Below are positions 37,810-48,622 of a stretch of DNA of 64,000 nt, one piece after another (within the stretch, counting starts at the first letter, position 1; each line of letters starts with the position of its first letter). Location: positions 2,062,219-2,126,218 of the forward strand of contig NZ_LT717701.1 of assembly GCF_900157385.1 (NCBI RefSeq), given 5' to 3'. This DNA is from Mycobacterium terramassiliense. Its GTDB lineage: Bacteria > Actinomycetota > Actinomycetes > Mycobacteriales > Mycobacteriaceae. A model generated the notes under the pieces. That model saw only the letters and a program-made list of their open reading frames with translations, did not search any database and was not told the origin of the DNA. Position numbers and translations under genes: made by a program.

Positions 37810-38186
37810 GCGGTGGTCCTGTTCTGCTTCTCGGCATCTTCTTTGGCGAGCTCGGCCAGGTAGGCGTTGTACTCCCGCAGCGCGGCATCCTCGGGTGGCG
37901 GCGGGACCGGCTTGGGCCGCTCGGGCAGTAGGCCGGCGGGTATCTCGGTCATCTCGCCGCTCTTGTGCGGTTCCGGTGGCGCCTCCTCGTAACGGACGAA
38001 CTTGCGGTACGCGTACACGCAGAACCAGGCGAACAGCGGCCACTGCAGCGCGTAGCCCAGGTTCTGGAATGAGCCCGAGACCGACTGGAACCTGGTCCAC
38101 TGCCACCAGCCCAGCGCCAGGCAGCCGCACGCCGCGACGATCACCAAGGCGATCAGCGCGGGCCTGCGACGGCGGGTAGTCGGCAC
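37806..38186 (-). CDS. lprD: Putative lipoprotein LprD (Rv1343c type)
   Basis: A 126-residue protein with a basic N-terminus, a hydrophobic stretch and a lipobox-like VAAC ending at Cys20, consistent with lipidation, although a second hydrophobic segment (GYALQWPLFAWFCVYAY) also makes it look like a two-helix membrane protein. The C-terminal half is charged and proline-rich. Start GTG at 38186 matches the mycobacterial family and has TACCTT six bases upstream. It is coupled to the DUF3817 gene; the function is unknown. Confidence 0.88.
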   Translation of the reverse strand: MPTTRRRRPALIALVIVAACGCLALGWWQWTRFQSVSGSFQNLGYALQWPLFAWFCVYAYRKFVRYEEAPPEPHKSGEMTEIPAGLLPERPKPVPPPPEDAALREYNAYLAELAKEDAEKQNRTTA

Positions 38187-38192
38187 CCCTTG

Positions 38193-38198
38193 AAGGTA
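38193..38198 (-). promoter_or_regulatory. -10 box TACCTT for lprD
   Basis: TACCTT on the minus strand ends 6 bases before the lprD GTG. The intervening CAAGGG could also act as a weak ribosome binding site. Confidence 0.4.
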
Positions 38199-38325
38199 CC
38201 GCCCACGATTCGGGCCCGACGAATTCGCGGCCGGGGCGGCTCCACGGAACTTCGAGGCCTTTCGGTTATGGGCCGCGCCGCCGACAAGTCGTCGTCACCG
38301 CGAGGCGATAGGATCGCGAAGTCTT

Positions 38326-38408
38326 GCGGGCGTGGCGAAATGGCATACGCGCCGGCTTTAGGTGCCGGTGCTCGAAAGAGCGTGAGGGTTCGAGTCCCTC
38401 CGCCCGCA
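38326..38408 (+). tRNA. tRNA-Leu (anticodon UAG)
   Basis: Acceptor stem GCGGGCG pairs with CGCCCGC, the anticodon loop reads CTTTAGG with TAG, and there is a long variable arm, as in class II leucine tRNAs. The T arm GAGGGTTCGAGTCCCTC is perfect. The 3' CCA is not encoded (the gene is followed by CCG). It reads codon CUA and related leucine codons. It sits between lprD and a PE_PGRS gene. Confidence 0.96.
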
Positions 38409-38450
38409 CCGACGCCCTCGCCCGAACGAGGCCGCTGGGATAGCCCGGTG

Positions 38451-40127
<1,677 letters not shown>

Positions 40128-40557
40128 CGCTACCTCTCATCAGATCCCCATCCGGGTAAATCGGATGAACGGGACAAGTTACGAGAGAATAAGGTGCCGG
40201 GTGGCGGCTGCGATAGGGCTAGGTCCCGACCACCGCCGGCCGACACCGGGCAGTCGTCCTCGCCGTCCGTTCCTGCGTGCGCGCGTCTGTGAGAATTTCG
40301 CCTGTCCCGGCGCATCGTCACCGCGGGCACCGTCGCCACACCCGGGCGACGCGGTTGGGTGTACACCACCTCGGCTCGTGTCGAACGACGTCCGATTCCG
40401 CCGAGAGCCGTAAACGCACAGGCATCGCGCCTCTAGATGGCCCGGACATCACCGACTCAGAGAACACGTGTTTATCGAGCGCGGTGGTTGGGAAGCCGAT
40501 GGGGAAGCGTGAGCCGACCGGCCCACAGAAACCTCGATCAGACCGCTGGGATGACTT
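40128..40557. other. 430-base intergenic region without a convincing gene
   Basis: This is the divergent space between the PE_PGRS gene and the ferredoxin reductase. The open frames in it lack homology and are shadows. A TAAGGT (about 40192) could be a -10. The function of the rest is not apparent. Confidence 0.6.
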
Positions 40558-41685
40558 ATGGGTTCTCCGCTTCGTAGCCTCACCCGTTGGAGCACAGCGC
40601 CCGCGAAGGGCGTGGAAACCGCCCGATCGTGGGTGAACGTCCCGCGCGGGCTGGCCGCCCGCGCGACCACCCCGCTGCTGCCCGACGACTATCTCAAGCT
40701 GCTCAATCCGCTGTGGTCGGCGCGGGAGTTGCGCGGCCGCATCGTCGACGTGCGCCCCGAAACGGCCGACTCGGCGACCGTCACGATCAAGCCCGGCTGG
40801 GGCTTCTCGGGCAAATACCAGCCGGGCCAATACGTCGGCATCGGCCTACGCATCGACGGCCGGTGGCACTGGCGCTCCTATTCATTGACCTCGATCCCGC
40901 GACGGGACAACAAGAACATCACCATCACCGTCAAGGCCACCCCGGAGGGTTTTCTGTCGACCCACCTGGTCAATGGCGTCAAACCGGGCACCATCGTGCG
41001 GTTGGCGTCGCCCAAGGGAGACTTCGCGCTGCCCGACCCGCCGCCGCAGAAGATCCTCTTCATCACCGCCGGCAGCGGCATCACACCGGTGATGGCTATG
41101 CTGCGCACCCTCAGGTCGCGCGGCCAGCAGGCGGACATCACGCATATCCACTCGGCGCCCAGCGCGGACGATGTGATCTTCCACGACGAGCTGCGCGAAC
41201 TGGAGAAGACTCGGCCCGATTACCGACTTCACTTGCAGCTCACCAAAACTCAGGGCCATATCGATTTCGAACACCTCGCCGACATCGTGGCCGACTGGCG
41301 GGAGCGCCCGGCCTGGGTGTGCGGCCCGAACTCCCTGCTGGACGCCGCCGAGGAGGCATGGAAAGAGGCGGGCTGCAGCGACCAGCTGCACATGGAGCGC
41401 TTCACCATCGCCGCTACCGACAAGGGCGGGGAAGGCGGCACCGTCACCTTCGCCATATCCGATAAGACCATCGAAATCGACGGCGCCACATCGATTATGG
41501 AGGCCGGCGAACAGGTGGGGATCCAGATGCCCTTCGGGTGCCGGATGGGAATCTGCCAGACGTGCGTGCTCCCGCTGGAGGAGGGGCATGTGCGCGACGT
41601 CAGGTCGGGGACCGAACACGGCGCCGGCGATCGCATCCAGACCTGCATTTCCACGGCATCCGGAAACTGCACCATCAAAATCTAG
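40558..41685 (+). CDS. Ferredoxin reductase, electron donor to acyl desaturase (Rv3230c-like)
   Basis: The 375-residue flavo-iron-sulfur protein has an FAD domain (YQPGQYVGIGL, WRSYSLTS), an NAD(P)H domain (ILFITAGSGITPVMAMLRTL, AWVCGPNSLLD) and a C-terminal plant-type [2Fe-2S] domain (GCRMGICQTCVLPLEEG, then the fourth Cys in QTCIS). It is close to Rv3230c, which passes electrons from NADPH to the DesA3 stearoyl-CoA desaturase. The desaturase gene follows after 9 bases, so the pair forms a complete membrane desaturase system. Confidence 0.94.
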   Translation: MGSPLRSLTRWSTAPAKGVETARSWVNVPRGLAARATTPLLPDDYLKLLNPLWSARELRGRIVDVRPETADSATVTIKPGWGFSGKYQPGQYVGIGLRIDGRWHWRSYSLTSIPRRDNKNITITVKATPEGFLSTHLVNGVKPGTIVRLASPKGDFALPDPPPQKILFITAGSGITPVMAMLRTLRSRGQQADITHIHSAPSADDVIFHDELRELEKTRPDYRLHLQLTKTQGHIDFEHLADIVADWRERPAWVCGPNSLLDAAEEAWKEAGCSDQLHMERFTIAATDKGGEGGTVTFAISDKTIEIDGATSIMEAGEQVGIQMPFGCRMGICQTCVLPLEEGHVRDVRSGTEHGAGDRIQTCISTASGNCTIKI

Positions 41686-41694
41686 GGGGGACCC

Positions 41695-42927
41695 ATGGCA
41701 ATCACCGACATCAAGGCATACGCGCACCTGACCACCGAGGACATCGATCAGCTCGCGCAGGAGCTGGACGCGATCCGCGCCGACATCGAGGAATCGCGCG
41801 GCGAGCGCGACGCCCGTTATATTCGCCGGTCCATTCAACTGCAGCGCGCGTTGGCCGTCGGCGGCCGAATCGCGTTGTTCGCCAGCCACAACAAGCTGGC
41901 CTGGCTCAGCGGCACCGCCATGCTCGCGAGCGCGAAGATCATCGAGAACATGGAGCTGGGCCACAACATCATCCACGGCCAATGGGACTGGATGAACGAC
42001 CCGGAGATTCACTCCACGGAGTGGGAGTGGGACACCACCTGCCCGAGCGTGCAGTGGAAGCATTCCCACAACTTCGTCCACCACAAGTACACCAACGTCG
42101 TCGGGCTCGACGCCGACGTGGGCTACGGGATCATGCGCGTGACCCGCGACGAACCGTGGGAACCCTGGATGCTGGGCAACCCGATCTACAACATGCTGCT
42201 GGGCACGTTCTTCCAGTACGGCGTCGCCCTGCACCACATCGAGTCGGCCAAGCTGCGCAAGAAGGAAAAGAGCTCGGCCGAGGCGGCCAAAGATCTGCGG
42301 GTGATCGGCAAGAAGGTGGTCAAGCAGGAAGGCAAGGACTACGTGATCTTCCCCGCGCTGAGCGGGCGGAACTGGAAGCGCACCATCAAGGCCAACATGA
42401 CGGCCAACCTGATCCGCAACATCTGGGCATACATGGTCATCTTCTGCGGCCACTTCCCCGACGGCGCAGAGAAATTCACCGTCGAGGAGTTCGAGAACGA
42501 GACGAAGGGGGAGTGGTACCTGCGGCAGATGCTCGGGTCGGCGAACTTCAACGCCGGGCCGTTCATGGCGTTCATCAGCGGCAATCTGTGCTACCAGATC
42601 GAACACCACCTCTTCCCGGACCTGCCGAGCAATCGCTACGCGGAGATCGCCGTGCGGGTGCGTGAGCTGTGCGACAAGTACGACCTGCCGTACACCACGG
42701 GATCCCTTGGGCGCCAATACCTACAGACGTTCTGGACGATTCTCAAACTTGCCCTGCCCGACAAACTTCTGCAGGCGACGCCCGACGACGCCCGCGAGAC
42801 GCGCTCGGAGCTGAAGTTCCGCGTGCGCGACGGTCTGCGCGAGAGCTTCGTCGACCCCGAGACCGGCAAGCGGCGGGGCCTGCGCACCGCGTTGCGGGAG
42901 TTGCGGGGATCCGGCCAGGCGGCGTAG
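41695..42927 (+). CDS. Membrane fatty acyl-CoA desaturase (DesA3/Rv3229c-like)
   Basis: The 410-residue non-haem di-iron membrane desaturase has all three histidine boxes: HNIIH (in MELGHNIIHGQWDW), HNFVHH (in HSHNFVHHKYTN) and QIEHHLFP. It inserts a double bond into acyl chains, probably at the delta-9 position by analogy with DesA3, using electrons from the preceding reductase. A strong AGGGGGG ribosome binding site lies just before the ATG. The closest M. tuberculosis pair, Rv3230c-Rv3229c, is elsewhere on the chromosome, so this is a relocated or extra copy. It is upstream of the IdeR box that controls irtA. Confidence 0.94.
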   Translation: MAITDIKAYAHLTTEDIDQLAQELDAIRADIEESRGERDARYIRRSIQLQRALAVGGRIALFASHNKLAWLSGTAMLASAKIIENMELGHNIIHGQWDWMNDPEIHSTEWEWDTTCPSVQWKHSHNFVHHKYTNVVGLDADVGYGIMRVTRDEPWEPWMLGNPIYNMLLGTFFQYGVALHHIESAKLRKKEKSSAEAAKDLRVIGKKVVKQEGKDYVIFPALSGRNWKRTIKANMTANLIRNIWAYMVIFCGHFPDGAEKFTVEEFENETKGEWYLRQMLGSANFNAGPFMAFISGNLCYQIEHHLFPDLPSNRYAEIAVRVRELCDKYDLPYTTGSLGRQYLQTFWTILKLALPDKLLQATPDDARETRSELKFRVRDGLRESFVDPETGKRRGLRTALRELRGSGQAA

Positions 42928-43057
42928 GCGGCGGTCCCAGGTTGGCGAAGACCCGCCCAGATCGACGCCAGCGCGAAAAAGTTCGAGTAGAGGTCACGGT
43001 TTCGTCGATCTCGACGCGCGGAGGTGGTCCGGGCGGGCTGGGAGTCGGCACCCGAGG

Positions 43058-43086
43058 TTGACCTTTGGTAAGGCAACCCTTAGTTT
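43058..43086 (+). promoter_or_regulatory. irtA promoter with IdeR (iron box) operator
   Basis: TTTGGTAAGGCAACCCTTA (43064-43082) matches the 19-base IdeR consensus at 14 positions and has near-dyad symmetry. It fills the 17-base spacer between -35 TTGACC (43058-43063) and -10 TAGTTT (43081-43086), so Fe-loaded IdeR would block polymerase directly. Confidence 0.82.
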
Positions 43087-43106
43087 GTGGGGTGACTTAC
43101 CTACTC

Positions 43107-43142
43107 GGAGGGTGCTGAATGCAGCTGGGTATGCAGTGGTGA
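43107..43142 (+). other. Short leader ORF upstream of irtA with strong ribosome binding site
   Basis: GGAGGG (43107-43112) precedes ATG at 43119 by 6 bases; the frame reads MQLGMQW and stops at 43140-43142, 28 bases before irtA. The irtA start itself has no comparable ribosome binding site. No in-frame ATG or GTG links this site to irtA back to the stop at 43093. This may be a regulatory leader peptide or coincidence. Confidence 0.45.
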
Positions 43143-43170
43143 TTTCGCCCGAACGCCCGATCGACCGCTG

Positions 43171-45729
43171 ATGGCGCGCGGCTTCCAGGGCGTGATGCTG
43201 CGCAGCTTCGGCGCCCGCGACCACACGGCGACGGTGATCGAAACCGTCCGCATCGCCCCGCATTTCGTGCGGATTCGGATGGAGTCGCCCACCCTGTTCG
43301 AGGACGCGGAGGCCGAGCCCGCGGCGTGGCTGCGGTTCTGGTTTCCCGACCCGGAGGGCTCGGGCACCGAGTTCCAGCGCGCCTACACGATCTCGGAGGC
43401 GGACGCGGCCACCGGCCGCTTCGCGGTCGACGTCGTGCTGCACGAGCCGGCGGGCCCCGCGTCGACGTGGGCGCGCACCGTCGAGCCCGGCGCGACGATC
43501 GCGGCCATGTCGCTGATGGGCTCGTCGCGCTTCGACCCGCCCGCGGAGCAGCCGGCCGGCTATCTGCTGATCGGCGACTCGGCGTCGATCCCCGGAATTA
43601 ACGGCATCGTGGAAACCGTCCCCGACGACGTCCCGATCGAGTTGTACCTCGAGCAGCACGATGACAACGACACGCTCATCCCGCTCGCGAAACACCCGCG
43701 GCTGCGGGTGCATTGGGTGGCGCGCCGCGACGAGAGGTCGCTGGCCGCGGCGATCGAGAGCCGGGACTGGTCGAACTGGTACGCCTGGGCCACGCCCGAG
43801 GCCACCACGCTCAAGCAGGTCCGGACCCGGCTCCGCGACGAGTTCGGGTTCCCCAAGTCCGAAATCCACGCCCAGGCGTATTGGAGCGCCGGACGGGCGA
43901 TGGGCACCAGCCGCGGCGACGAGCCGGAAAGCGTTGCGCCGCAACCCGAACCGCCGACACCGACGACCTCGGCGCCCCCGAAGGGCAGCTGGCGCGCCCA
44001 GGCGGCGGGCCGGTTGCTCGCGCCGCTGCGGTCGGCGCTGATCCTCTCCGGCGTGCTGCAGGCCGTGATCACGCTGCTGCAGCTGGCGCCGTTCGTGCTG
44101 CTGGTCGAGCTGGCCCGGCTGCTGGTGGCGGGCGCCCCCGCCCCCCGCCTGTGGGCGGTGGGCATCGCGGCCGTCACCCTGCTCGGCGCCGGCACCGTTC
44201 TCGGCGCCGCCCTGACGCTGTGGCTGCACGTCATCGATGCGCGTTTCGCGAACGACTTGCGCGCACGGCTTTTGACGAAGCTCTCCCGGTTGCCGCTGGG
44301 CTGGTTCACCGCCCGCGGATCGGGGTCGATCAAGCAGCTGCTGCAGGACGACACGTTGTCGCTGCACTATCTGGTCACCCACGCCATACCGGACGCGGCC
44401 GCCGCGGCCGTCGCCCCGGTGGCGGTGCTGGTCTATCTGTTCGTCGTCGACTGGCGCGTGGCGCTGGTCCTGTTCCTGCCCGTCCTGGTCTACCTGGTGC
44501 TGACGTCGTCCATCACGATCCAGTCCGGCCCGCGCATCCCCCAATCGCAGCGCTGGGCGGAGAGGATGAGCGGGGAAGCCGGCGCGTATCTCGAGGGACA
44601 GCCGGTGATTCGCGTCTTCGGCGGCGCCGCGGCGTCCAGCTTCCGCCGCCGCCTCGACGAATACGTCGGTTTCCTGGTGGCCTGGCAGCGGCCCCTGGCC
44701 GGCAAGAAAACGCTGATGGATCTGGCCACCCGCCCCGCGACGTTCCTGTGGCTCATCGCGCTCACGGGCACCCTCCTGGTTGTCACCGGCCGGATGGATC
44801 CGGTCAACCTGTTGCCATTCCTGTTGCTGGGCACCACCTTCGGCGCGCGCTTGCTCGGCATCGCCTACGGTCTGGGCGGCATCCGCGCCGGGACGCTGGC
44901 CGCCCGCCGGCTGCAGAACACCCTCGACGAGCCCGACCTCGAAACGCGGCAGGCCGAAGCGCCGAACGCCGACGCCGGGGCCACGGTGGTGTTCGATCGG
45001 GTCAGCTTCGGCTATCGCCCCGGCGTACCGGTGATCCAGGACGTGTCGCTGACGTTGCGGCCCGGCACCGTCACCGCGCTCGTCGGACCGTCGGGCTCCG
45101 GGAAGTCGACGCTGGCCGCACTGCTCGCCCGGTTCCACGACGTCGAGCGGGGCGCGATACGCGTTGGCGGGCAGGACATTCGATCGCTGACGGCCGACGA
45201 ACTCTACACGCGGGTCGGTTTCGTGCTGCAGGAGACGCAGCTCGTGCACGGCACCGTCGCGCAGAACATCGCGCTGGCCGTGCCGGACGCCACCGCCGAA
45301 CGAATCGAGGCCGCGGCGCGCCAGGCGCAAATCCACGACCGCATCATGCGACTGCCGGAGGGTTACGACACCGTGCTGGGCGCCGGCGCCGGACTGTCGG
45401 GCGGCGAACGCCAGCGGCTGACCATCGCCCGCGCCATCCTCGCCGACACCCGGGTTCTGATCCTCGACGAGGCGACCGCGTTCGCCGACCCGGAATCGGA
45501 ATACCTTGTGCAGCAAGCCCTCAACCGGCTCACCCGGGAGCGCACCGTTCTGGTCATCGCCCATCGCCTGCACACCGTCACCAAAGCCGACCAGATCGTC
45601 GTGCTCGACCATGGCCGGATCGCCGAACGCGGCACCCACGACGAGTTGCTGGCCGCGGACGGACGCTACCGGCGGCTGTGGGACACCGGCCGGGTGCCGG
45701 CGGCCGCGGCCCCGGAGGTTGCGCGATGA
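43171..45729 (+). CDS. irtA: Carboxymycobactin importer subunit IrtA (ABC transporter with siderophore-reductase domain)
   Basis: The 852-residue inner-membrane protein begins with a cytoplasmic siderophore-interacting FAD domain (about 1-270, FQRAYTISEADA, GYLLIGDSASIPG) that reduces the imported ferric siderophore. An ABC transmembrane domain and a nucleotide-binding domain follow: Walker A GPSGSGKST, signature LSGGERQRLTIARA, Walker B VLILDEATAFAD. It closely matches Rv1348 from the first residue, fixing ATG 43171. It pairs with IrtB (ATGA overlap). The IdeR-box promoter upstream predicts expression only under iron limitation. Confidence 0.97.
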   Translation: MARGFQGVMLRSFGARDHTATVIETVRIAPHFVRIRMESPTLFEDAEAEPAAWLRFWFPDPEGSGTEFQRAYTISEADAATGRFAVDVVLHEPAGPASTWARTVEPGATIAAMSLMGSSRFDPPAEQPAGYLLIGDSASIPGINGIVETVPDDVPIELYLEQHDDNDTLIPLAKHPRLRVHWVARRDERSLAAAIESRDWSNWYAWATPEATTLKQVRTRLRDEFGFPKSEIHAQAYWSAGRAMGTSRGDEPESVAPQPEPPTPTTSAPPKGSWRAQAAGRLLAPLRSALILSGVLQAVITLLQLAPFVLLVELARLLVAGAPAPRLWAVGIAAVTLLGAGTVLGAALTLWLHVIDARFANDLRARLLTKLSRLPLGWFTARGSGSIKQLLQDDTLSLHYLVTHAIPDAAAAAVAPVAVLVYLFVVDWRVALVLFLPVLVYLVLTSSITIQSGPRIPQSQRWAERMSGEAGAYLEGQPVIRVFGGAAASSFRRRLDEYVGFLVAWQRPLAGKKTLMDLATRPATFLWLIALTGTLLVVTGRMDPVNLLPFLLLGTTFGARLLGIAYGLGGIRAGTLAARRLQNTLDEPDLETRQAEAPNADAGATVVFDRVSFGYRPGVPVIQDVSLTLRPGTVTALVGPSGSGKSTLAALLARFHDVERGAIRVGGQDIRSLTADELYTRVGFVLQETQLVHGTVAQNIALAVPDATAERIEAAARQAQIHDRIMRLPEGYDTVLGAGAGLSGGERQRLTIARAILADTRVLILDEATAFADPESEYLVQQALNRLTRERTVLVIAHRLHTVTKADQIVVLDHGRIAERGTHDELLAADGRYRRLWDTGRVPAAAAPEVAR

Positions 45730-47462
45730 TCAGGACCTGGATCGGGCTCGTCCCGCCCGACCGGCGCGGCAAGGTGATCGCCTACACCGCGCTCGCCCTG
45801 ACCTCGGTGGCGGTGCGGGCGCTCGCCACGGTGCTGCTGGTGCCGCTGGTGGGCGCGCTGTTCGCCGCGCCGCACCGCGCGCTGGTGTGGGTGGGCTGGC
45901 TCACCGCCGCGACCGTGACCGGCTGGGTGATCGACACCGCCACCGCGCGCATCGGCTTCGACCTGGGCTTCGCCGTGCTCGACCACAGCCAGCACGACGT
46001 GGCCGACCGGCTTCCGGACGTCCGGCTCGATTGGTTCACCGCCGACAACACCGCCACTGCACGGCAAGCCATCGCCGCAACCGGACCCGAACTCGTCGGC
46101 CTGGTGGTCAACCTGCTGACGCCGCTGGCCACCGCGATCCTGCTGCCGGCGGCCATCGCGCTCGCGCTGCTGCCGGTGTCCTGGCAGCTCGGCGCGGCCG
46201 CCCTGGGCGGCGTGCCGCTGCTGCTGGGCGCGCTGTGGGCGTCCGCGCGGCTCGCGCGCCGCGCCGACGGCGCCGCCGCCGCGGCCAATACCGCGCTCAC
46301 CGAGCGCATCATCGAGTTCGCCCGCACCCAGCAGGCGTTGCGCGCCGCGCGCCGCGTCGAACCGGCCCGCAGTCTGGTCGGCGACGCGCTGGCCGCGCAG
46401 CGCGGCGCGACGATGCGGTTGCTGTCCATGCAGGTGCCGGGCCAGCTGCTGTTCAGCCTGGCCAGCCAGCTGGCCCTGATCCTGCTGGCGGGGGCGACGA
46501 CGGCGCTGACCATCGGCGGCACGCTCACCGTCCCGGAGGCCATCGCGCTGATCGTCGTGATCGCCCGCTACCTCGAGCCGTTCACCACCATCAGCGAACT
46601 GGCCCCTGCGCTGGAGAGCACCCGCGCGACGCTGGACCGCATCCGTTGCGTGCTCACCGCGCCGGTCCTGAAGGCCGGCGTCGCGACGCTGCCGGACCGC
46701 GCGTCGGCCCCGCGCGTCGAGTTCGACGACGTCACCTTCGCCTACGGGGACTCCACCCAGCCGGTGCTCGACGGCGTCAGCTTCTCGTTGCGGCCGGGGA
46801 GCGCGACGGCGATCGTCGGCCCCTCCGGCTCGGGCAAGAGCACGGCGCTGGCGCTGATCGCGGGCCTGCACGAACCGACCCGTGGCCGGGTGCTCATCGA
46901 CGGCGTCGACGCGGCGACGCTGGATGCCGAGGCGCGGCGCGGGGCCGCCAGCGTCGTGTTCCAGCACCCGTACCTGTTCCACGGGACCATCCGCGAGAAC
47001 GTCTACGCCGGAAACCCGTCCGCCGGCCAGGCGCAATTCGAGCGTGCGGTCGCACTGGCGCGGGTCGACGAACTCACCGGCCGGCTGCCCGACGGCGCCG
47101 ACGCGATCGTCGGCGAGGCCGGGTCGACGCTGTCCGGCGGCGAACGACAACGGGTCAGCATCGCGCGCGCCTTGCTCAAAGACGCGCCGATCCTGCTGGT
47201 CGACGAGGCGACCAGCGCCCTGGACACCGAGAACGAGGCGGCGGTGGTCGACGCGCTCACCGCCGACCCGCGGGCGCGCACCCGGGTCATCGTCGCCCAC
47301 CGCCTGGCCAGCATTCGGCACGCCGACCGAGTGCTGTTCCTGGACAACGGGCGCGTGGTCGAGGACGGCACCGTCGACGAACTGCTCGCCGCTGGCGGGC
47401 GTTTCGACGAATTCTGGCGACAGCAGCACGATGCCGCGGAATGGCGGATCGCCGCCGAGTAA
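45726..47462 (+). CDS. irtB: Carboxymycobactin importer subunit IrtB
   Basis: The 578-residue half-transporter partners IrtA to import iron-loaded mycobactins. It has six membrane helices and a nucleotide-binding domain with Walker A GPSGSGKSTALAL, Q-loop VFQHPYLFHGTIRENVY, signature LSGGERQRVSIARALL, Walker B ILLVDEATSALD and the switch His in IVAHRLAS. It overlaps irtA by 4 bases (ATGA) and so is cotranscribed from the IdeR-controlled promoter. Length matches Rv1349. Confidence 0.97.
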   Translation: MIRTWIGLVPPDRRGKVIAYTALALTSVAVRALATVLLVPLVGALFAAPHRALVWVGWLTAATVTGWVIDTATARIGFDLGFAVLDHSQHDVADRLPDVRLDWFTADNTATARQAIAATGPELVGLVVNLLTPLATAILLPAAIALALLPVSWQLGAAALGGVPLLLGALWASARLARRADGAAAAANTALTERIIEFARTQQALRAARRVEPARSLVGDALAAQRGATMRLLSMQVPGQLLFSLASQLALILLAGATTALTIGGTLTVPEAIALIVVIARYLEPFTTISELAPALESTRATLDRIRCVLTAPVLKAGVATLPDRASAPRVEFDDVTFAYGDSTQPVLDGVSFSLRPGSATAIVGPSGSGKSTALALIAGLHEPTRGRVLIDGVDAATLDAEARRGAASVVFQHPYLFHGTIRENVYAGNPSAGQAQFERAVALARVDELTGRLPDGADAIVGEAGSTLSGGERQRVSIARALLKDAPILLVDEATSALDTENEAAVVDALTADPRARTRVIVAHRLASIRHADRVLFLDNGRVVEDGTVDELLAAGGRFDEFWRQQHDAAEWRIAAE

Positions 47463-47545
47463 CTCGGCATGGTCGACGGCGACGCTTGCCGTATGCCTTA
47501 CAGTGAGGCGGTCAGTTCACCGTCGGGAATGCTGGAGGCGTGCGT

Positions 47546-48622
47546 ATGGGTGCTGTGGTGTCGATTCCGCGGTATCCCGGCGACGTGACCCCCGAATGGC
47601 TTTCGGCAGCGCTCACCGGCCGCGGCGCAGCCGTCGAGGTCTCCAGCGTCGAGGTGGCGGCCATCGGCACCGGCCAGACCGGCGCGACCTACCGTGTGAC
47701 GGCCAGGTATGCGACGGATCCGGGCAACCTGCCGCAGACCTTTGTGATCAAGCTGCCGGCCCAGGACGACACCGTGCGCGACCGCGTTGTCATCGGGTAC
47801 CGCAGCGAATGCGCGTTCTATTCATCGGTGGCCGAACGGGTGCAGGTGCCGACGCCGGAATGCTTCTACTGCGAGATCAGCCAGGACGCAATGGATTTCG
47901 CTCTCCTGCTCGCCGATCAAGCGCCGGCGGTGCAGGGCGATCAGCTCGCCGGCTGCGGCGAAGCCGAAGCGCACCTGGCGGTGACCGCCCTGGCCGGCCT
48001 GCACGCGCCCAGTTGGTGTGATCCGGTCTGGCTGGATTTCGAAGGCATCGCCTTTGGACGGCCGGACGAAGCCGGGGCCAACGGCATGGGCGAGGTGGCG
48101 AAGATGAGCGCCGGCATCACGCTCGAGAAGCTGGGCGATCGAATGATCCCCGAGGACCGCGACACCTTCAGTGCGGCAATGGGTTTGGTGGCACCGTGGC
48201 TGCTGGCCGAGTACGACCGCTTTGCCTTGCTGCACGGCGACTACCGGCTGGACAACATGCTGTTCGACCCGGACCGAACCCGGGTCAGCGTGGTCGACTG
48301 GCAGACCCTCGGCGTGGGCCTGCCCGCCAGGGATCTCGCCTACTTCACAGCCACCAGCCTGAATCCGCAACTGCGGGCCACCATCGAAGAAGAGCTCGTC
48401 GCCGCCTATCACCGGGAGCTGTCGCGCTTCGGGGTCACCGGCTACGACCGGGAAACCTGTTGGCGTGACTACCGGCTCGGGGTCATGCAGGCGCCGCTGA
48501 TCTCGGCGCTGGGGTTCGCGTTCGCGGCCGCCACCGAGCGCGGCGACGACATGGTGCTGGCCATGCTCGGCCGCGGCTGTCAGGCCATCCGCGAGCTGGG
48601 CACGCTGGAGCTCATCGCCTAG
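47546..48622 (+). CDS. Aminoglycoside phosphotransferase/ecdysteroid kinase-like protein
   Basis: The 358-residue protein kinase-fold enzyme has FVIKLPAQDD (ATP-binding Lys), the catalytic loop LLHGDYRLDNMLF and the metal-binding VSVVDWQTLG with DLAYF. Members phosphorylate small hydroxylated molecules, including acyl carriers and choline-like compounds; true aminoglycoside resistance is not implied. ATG at 47546 is preferred because GGAGG (47534-47538) is 7 bases upstream; an in-frame GTG at 47540 is too close. It starts a four-gene block between irtB and fabG2 absent from M. tuberculosis. Its stop overlaps the convergent gene by 4 bases. Confidence 0.85.
   Translation: MGAVVSIPRYPGDVTPEWLSAALTGRGAAVEVSSVEVAAIGTGQTGATYRVTARYATDPGNLPQTFVIKLPAQDDTVRDRVVIGYRSECAFYSSVAERVQVPTPECFYCEISQDAMDFALLLADQAPAVQGDQLAGCGEAEAHLAVTALAGLHAPSWCDPVWLDFEGIAFGRPDEAGANGMGEVAKMSAGITLEKLGDRMIPEDRDTFSAAMGLVAPWLLAEYDRFALLHGDYRLDNMLFDPDRTRVSVVDWQTLGVGLPARDLAYFTATSLNPQLRATIEEELVAAYHRELSRFGVTGYDRETCWRDYRLGVMQAPLISALGFAFAAATERGDDMVLAMLGRGCQAIRELGTLELIA

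Noticed and set aside
38326..38408. tRNA-Leu as an integration site for a mobile element
   Set aside because: No integrase, no direct repeat of the tRNA 3' end and no phage-like genes are seen nearby.
40277..40636. 119-residue frame before the ferredoxin reductase
   Set aside because: There is no homology, the composition is arginine/histidine rich, and it overlaps the real reductase start in another frame.
47546..48622. Aminoglycoside resistance gene
   Set aside because: Only the general kinase fold is shared. Mycobacteria carry many such kinases without resistance function, so no resistance claim is made.
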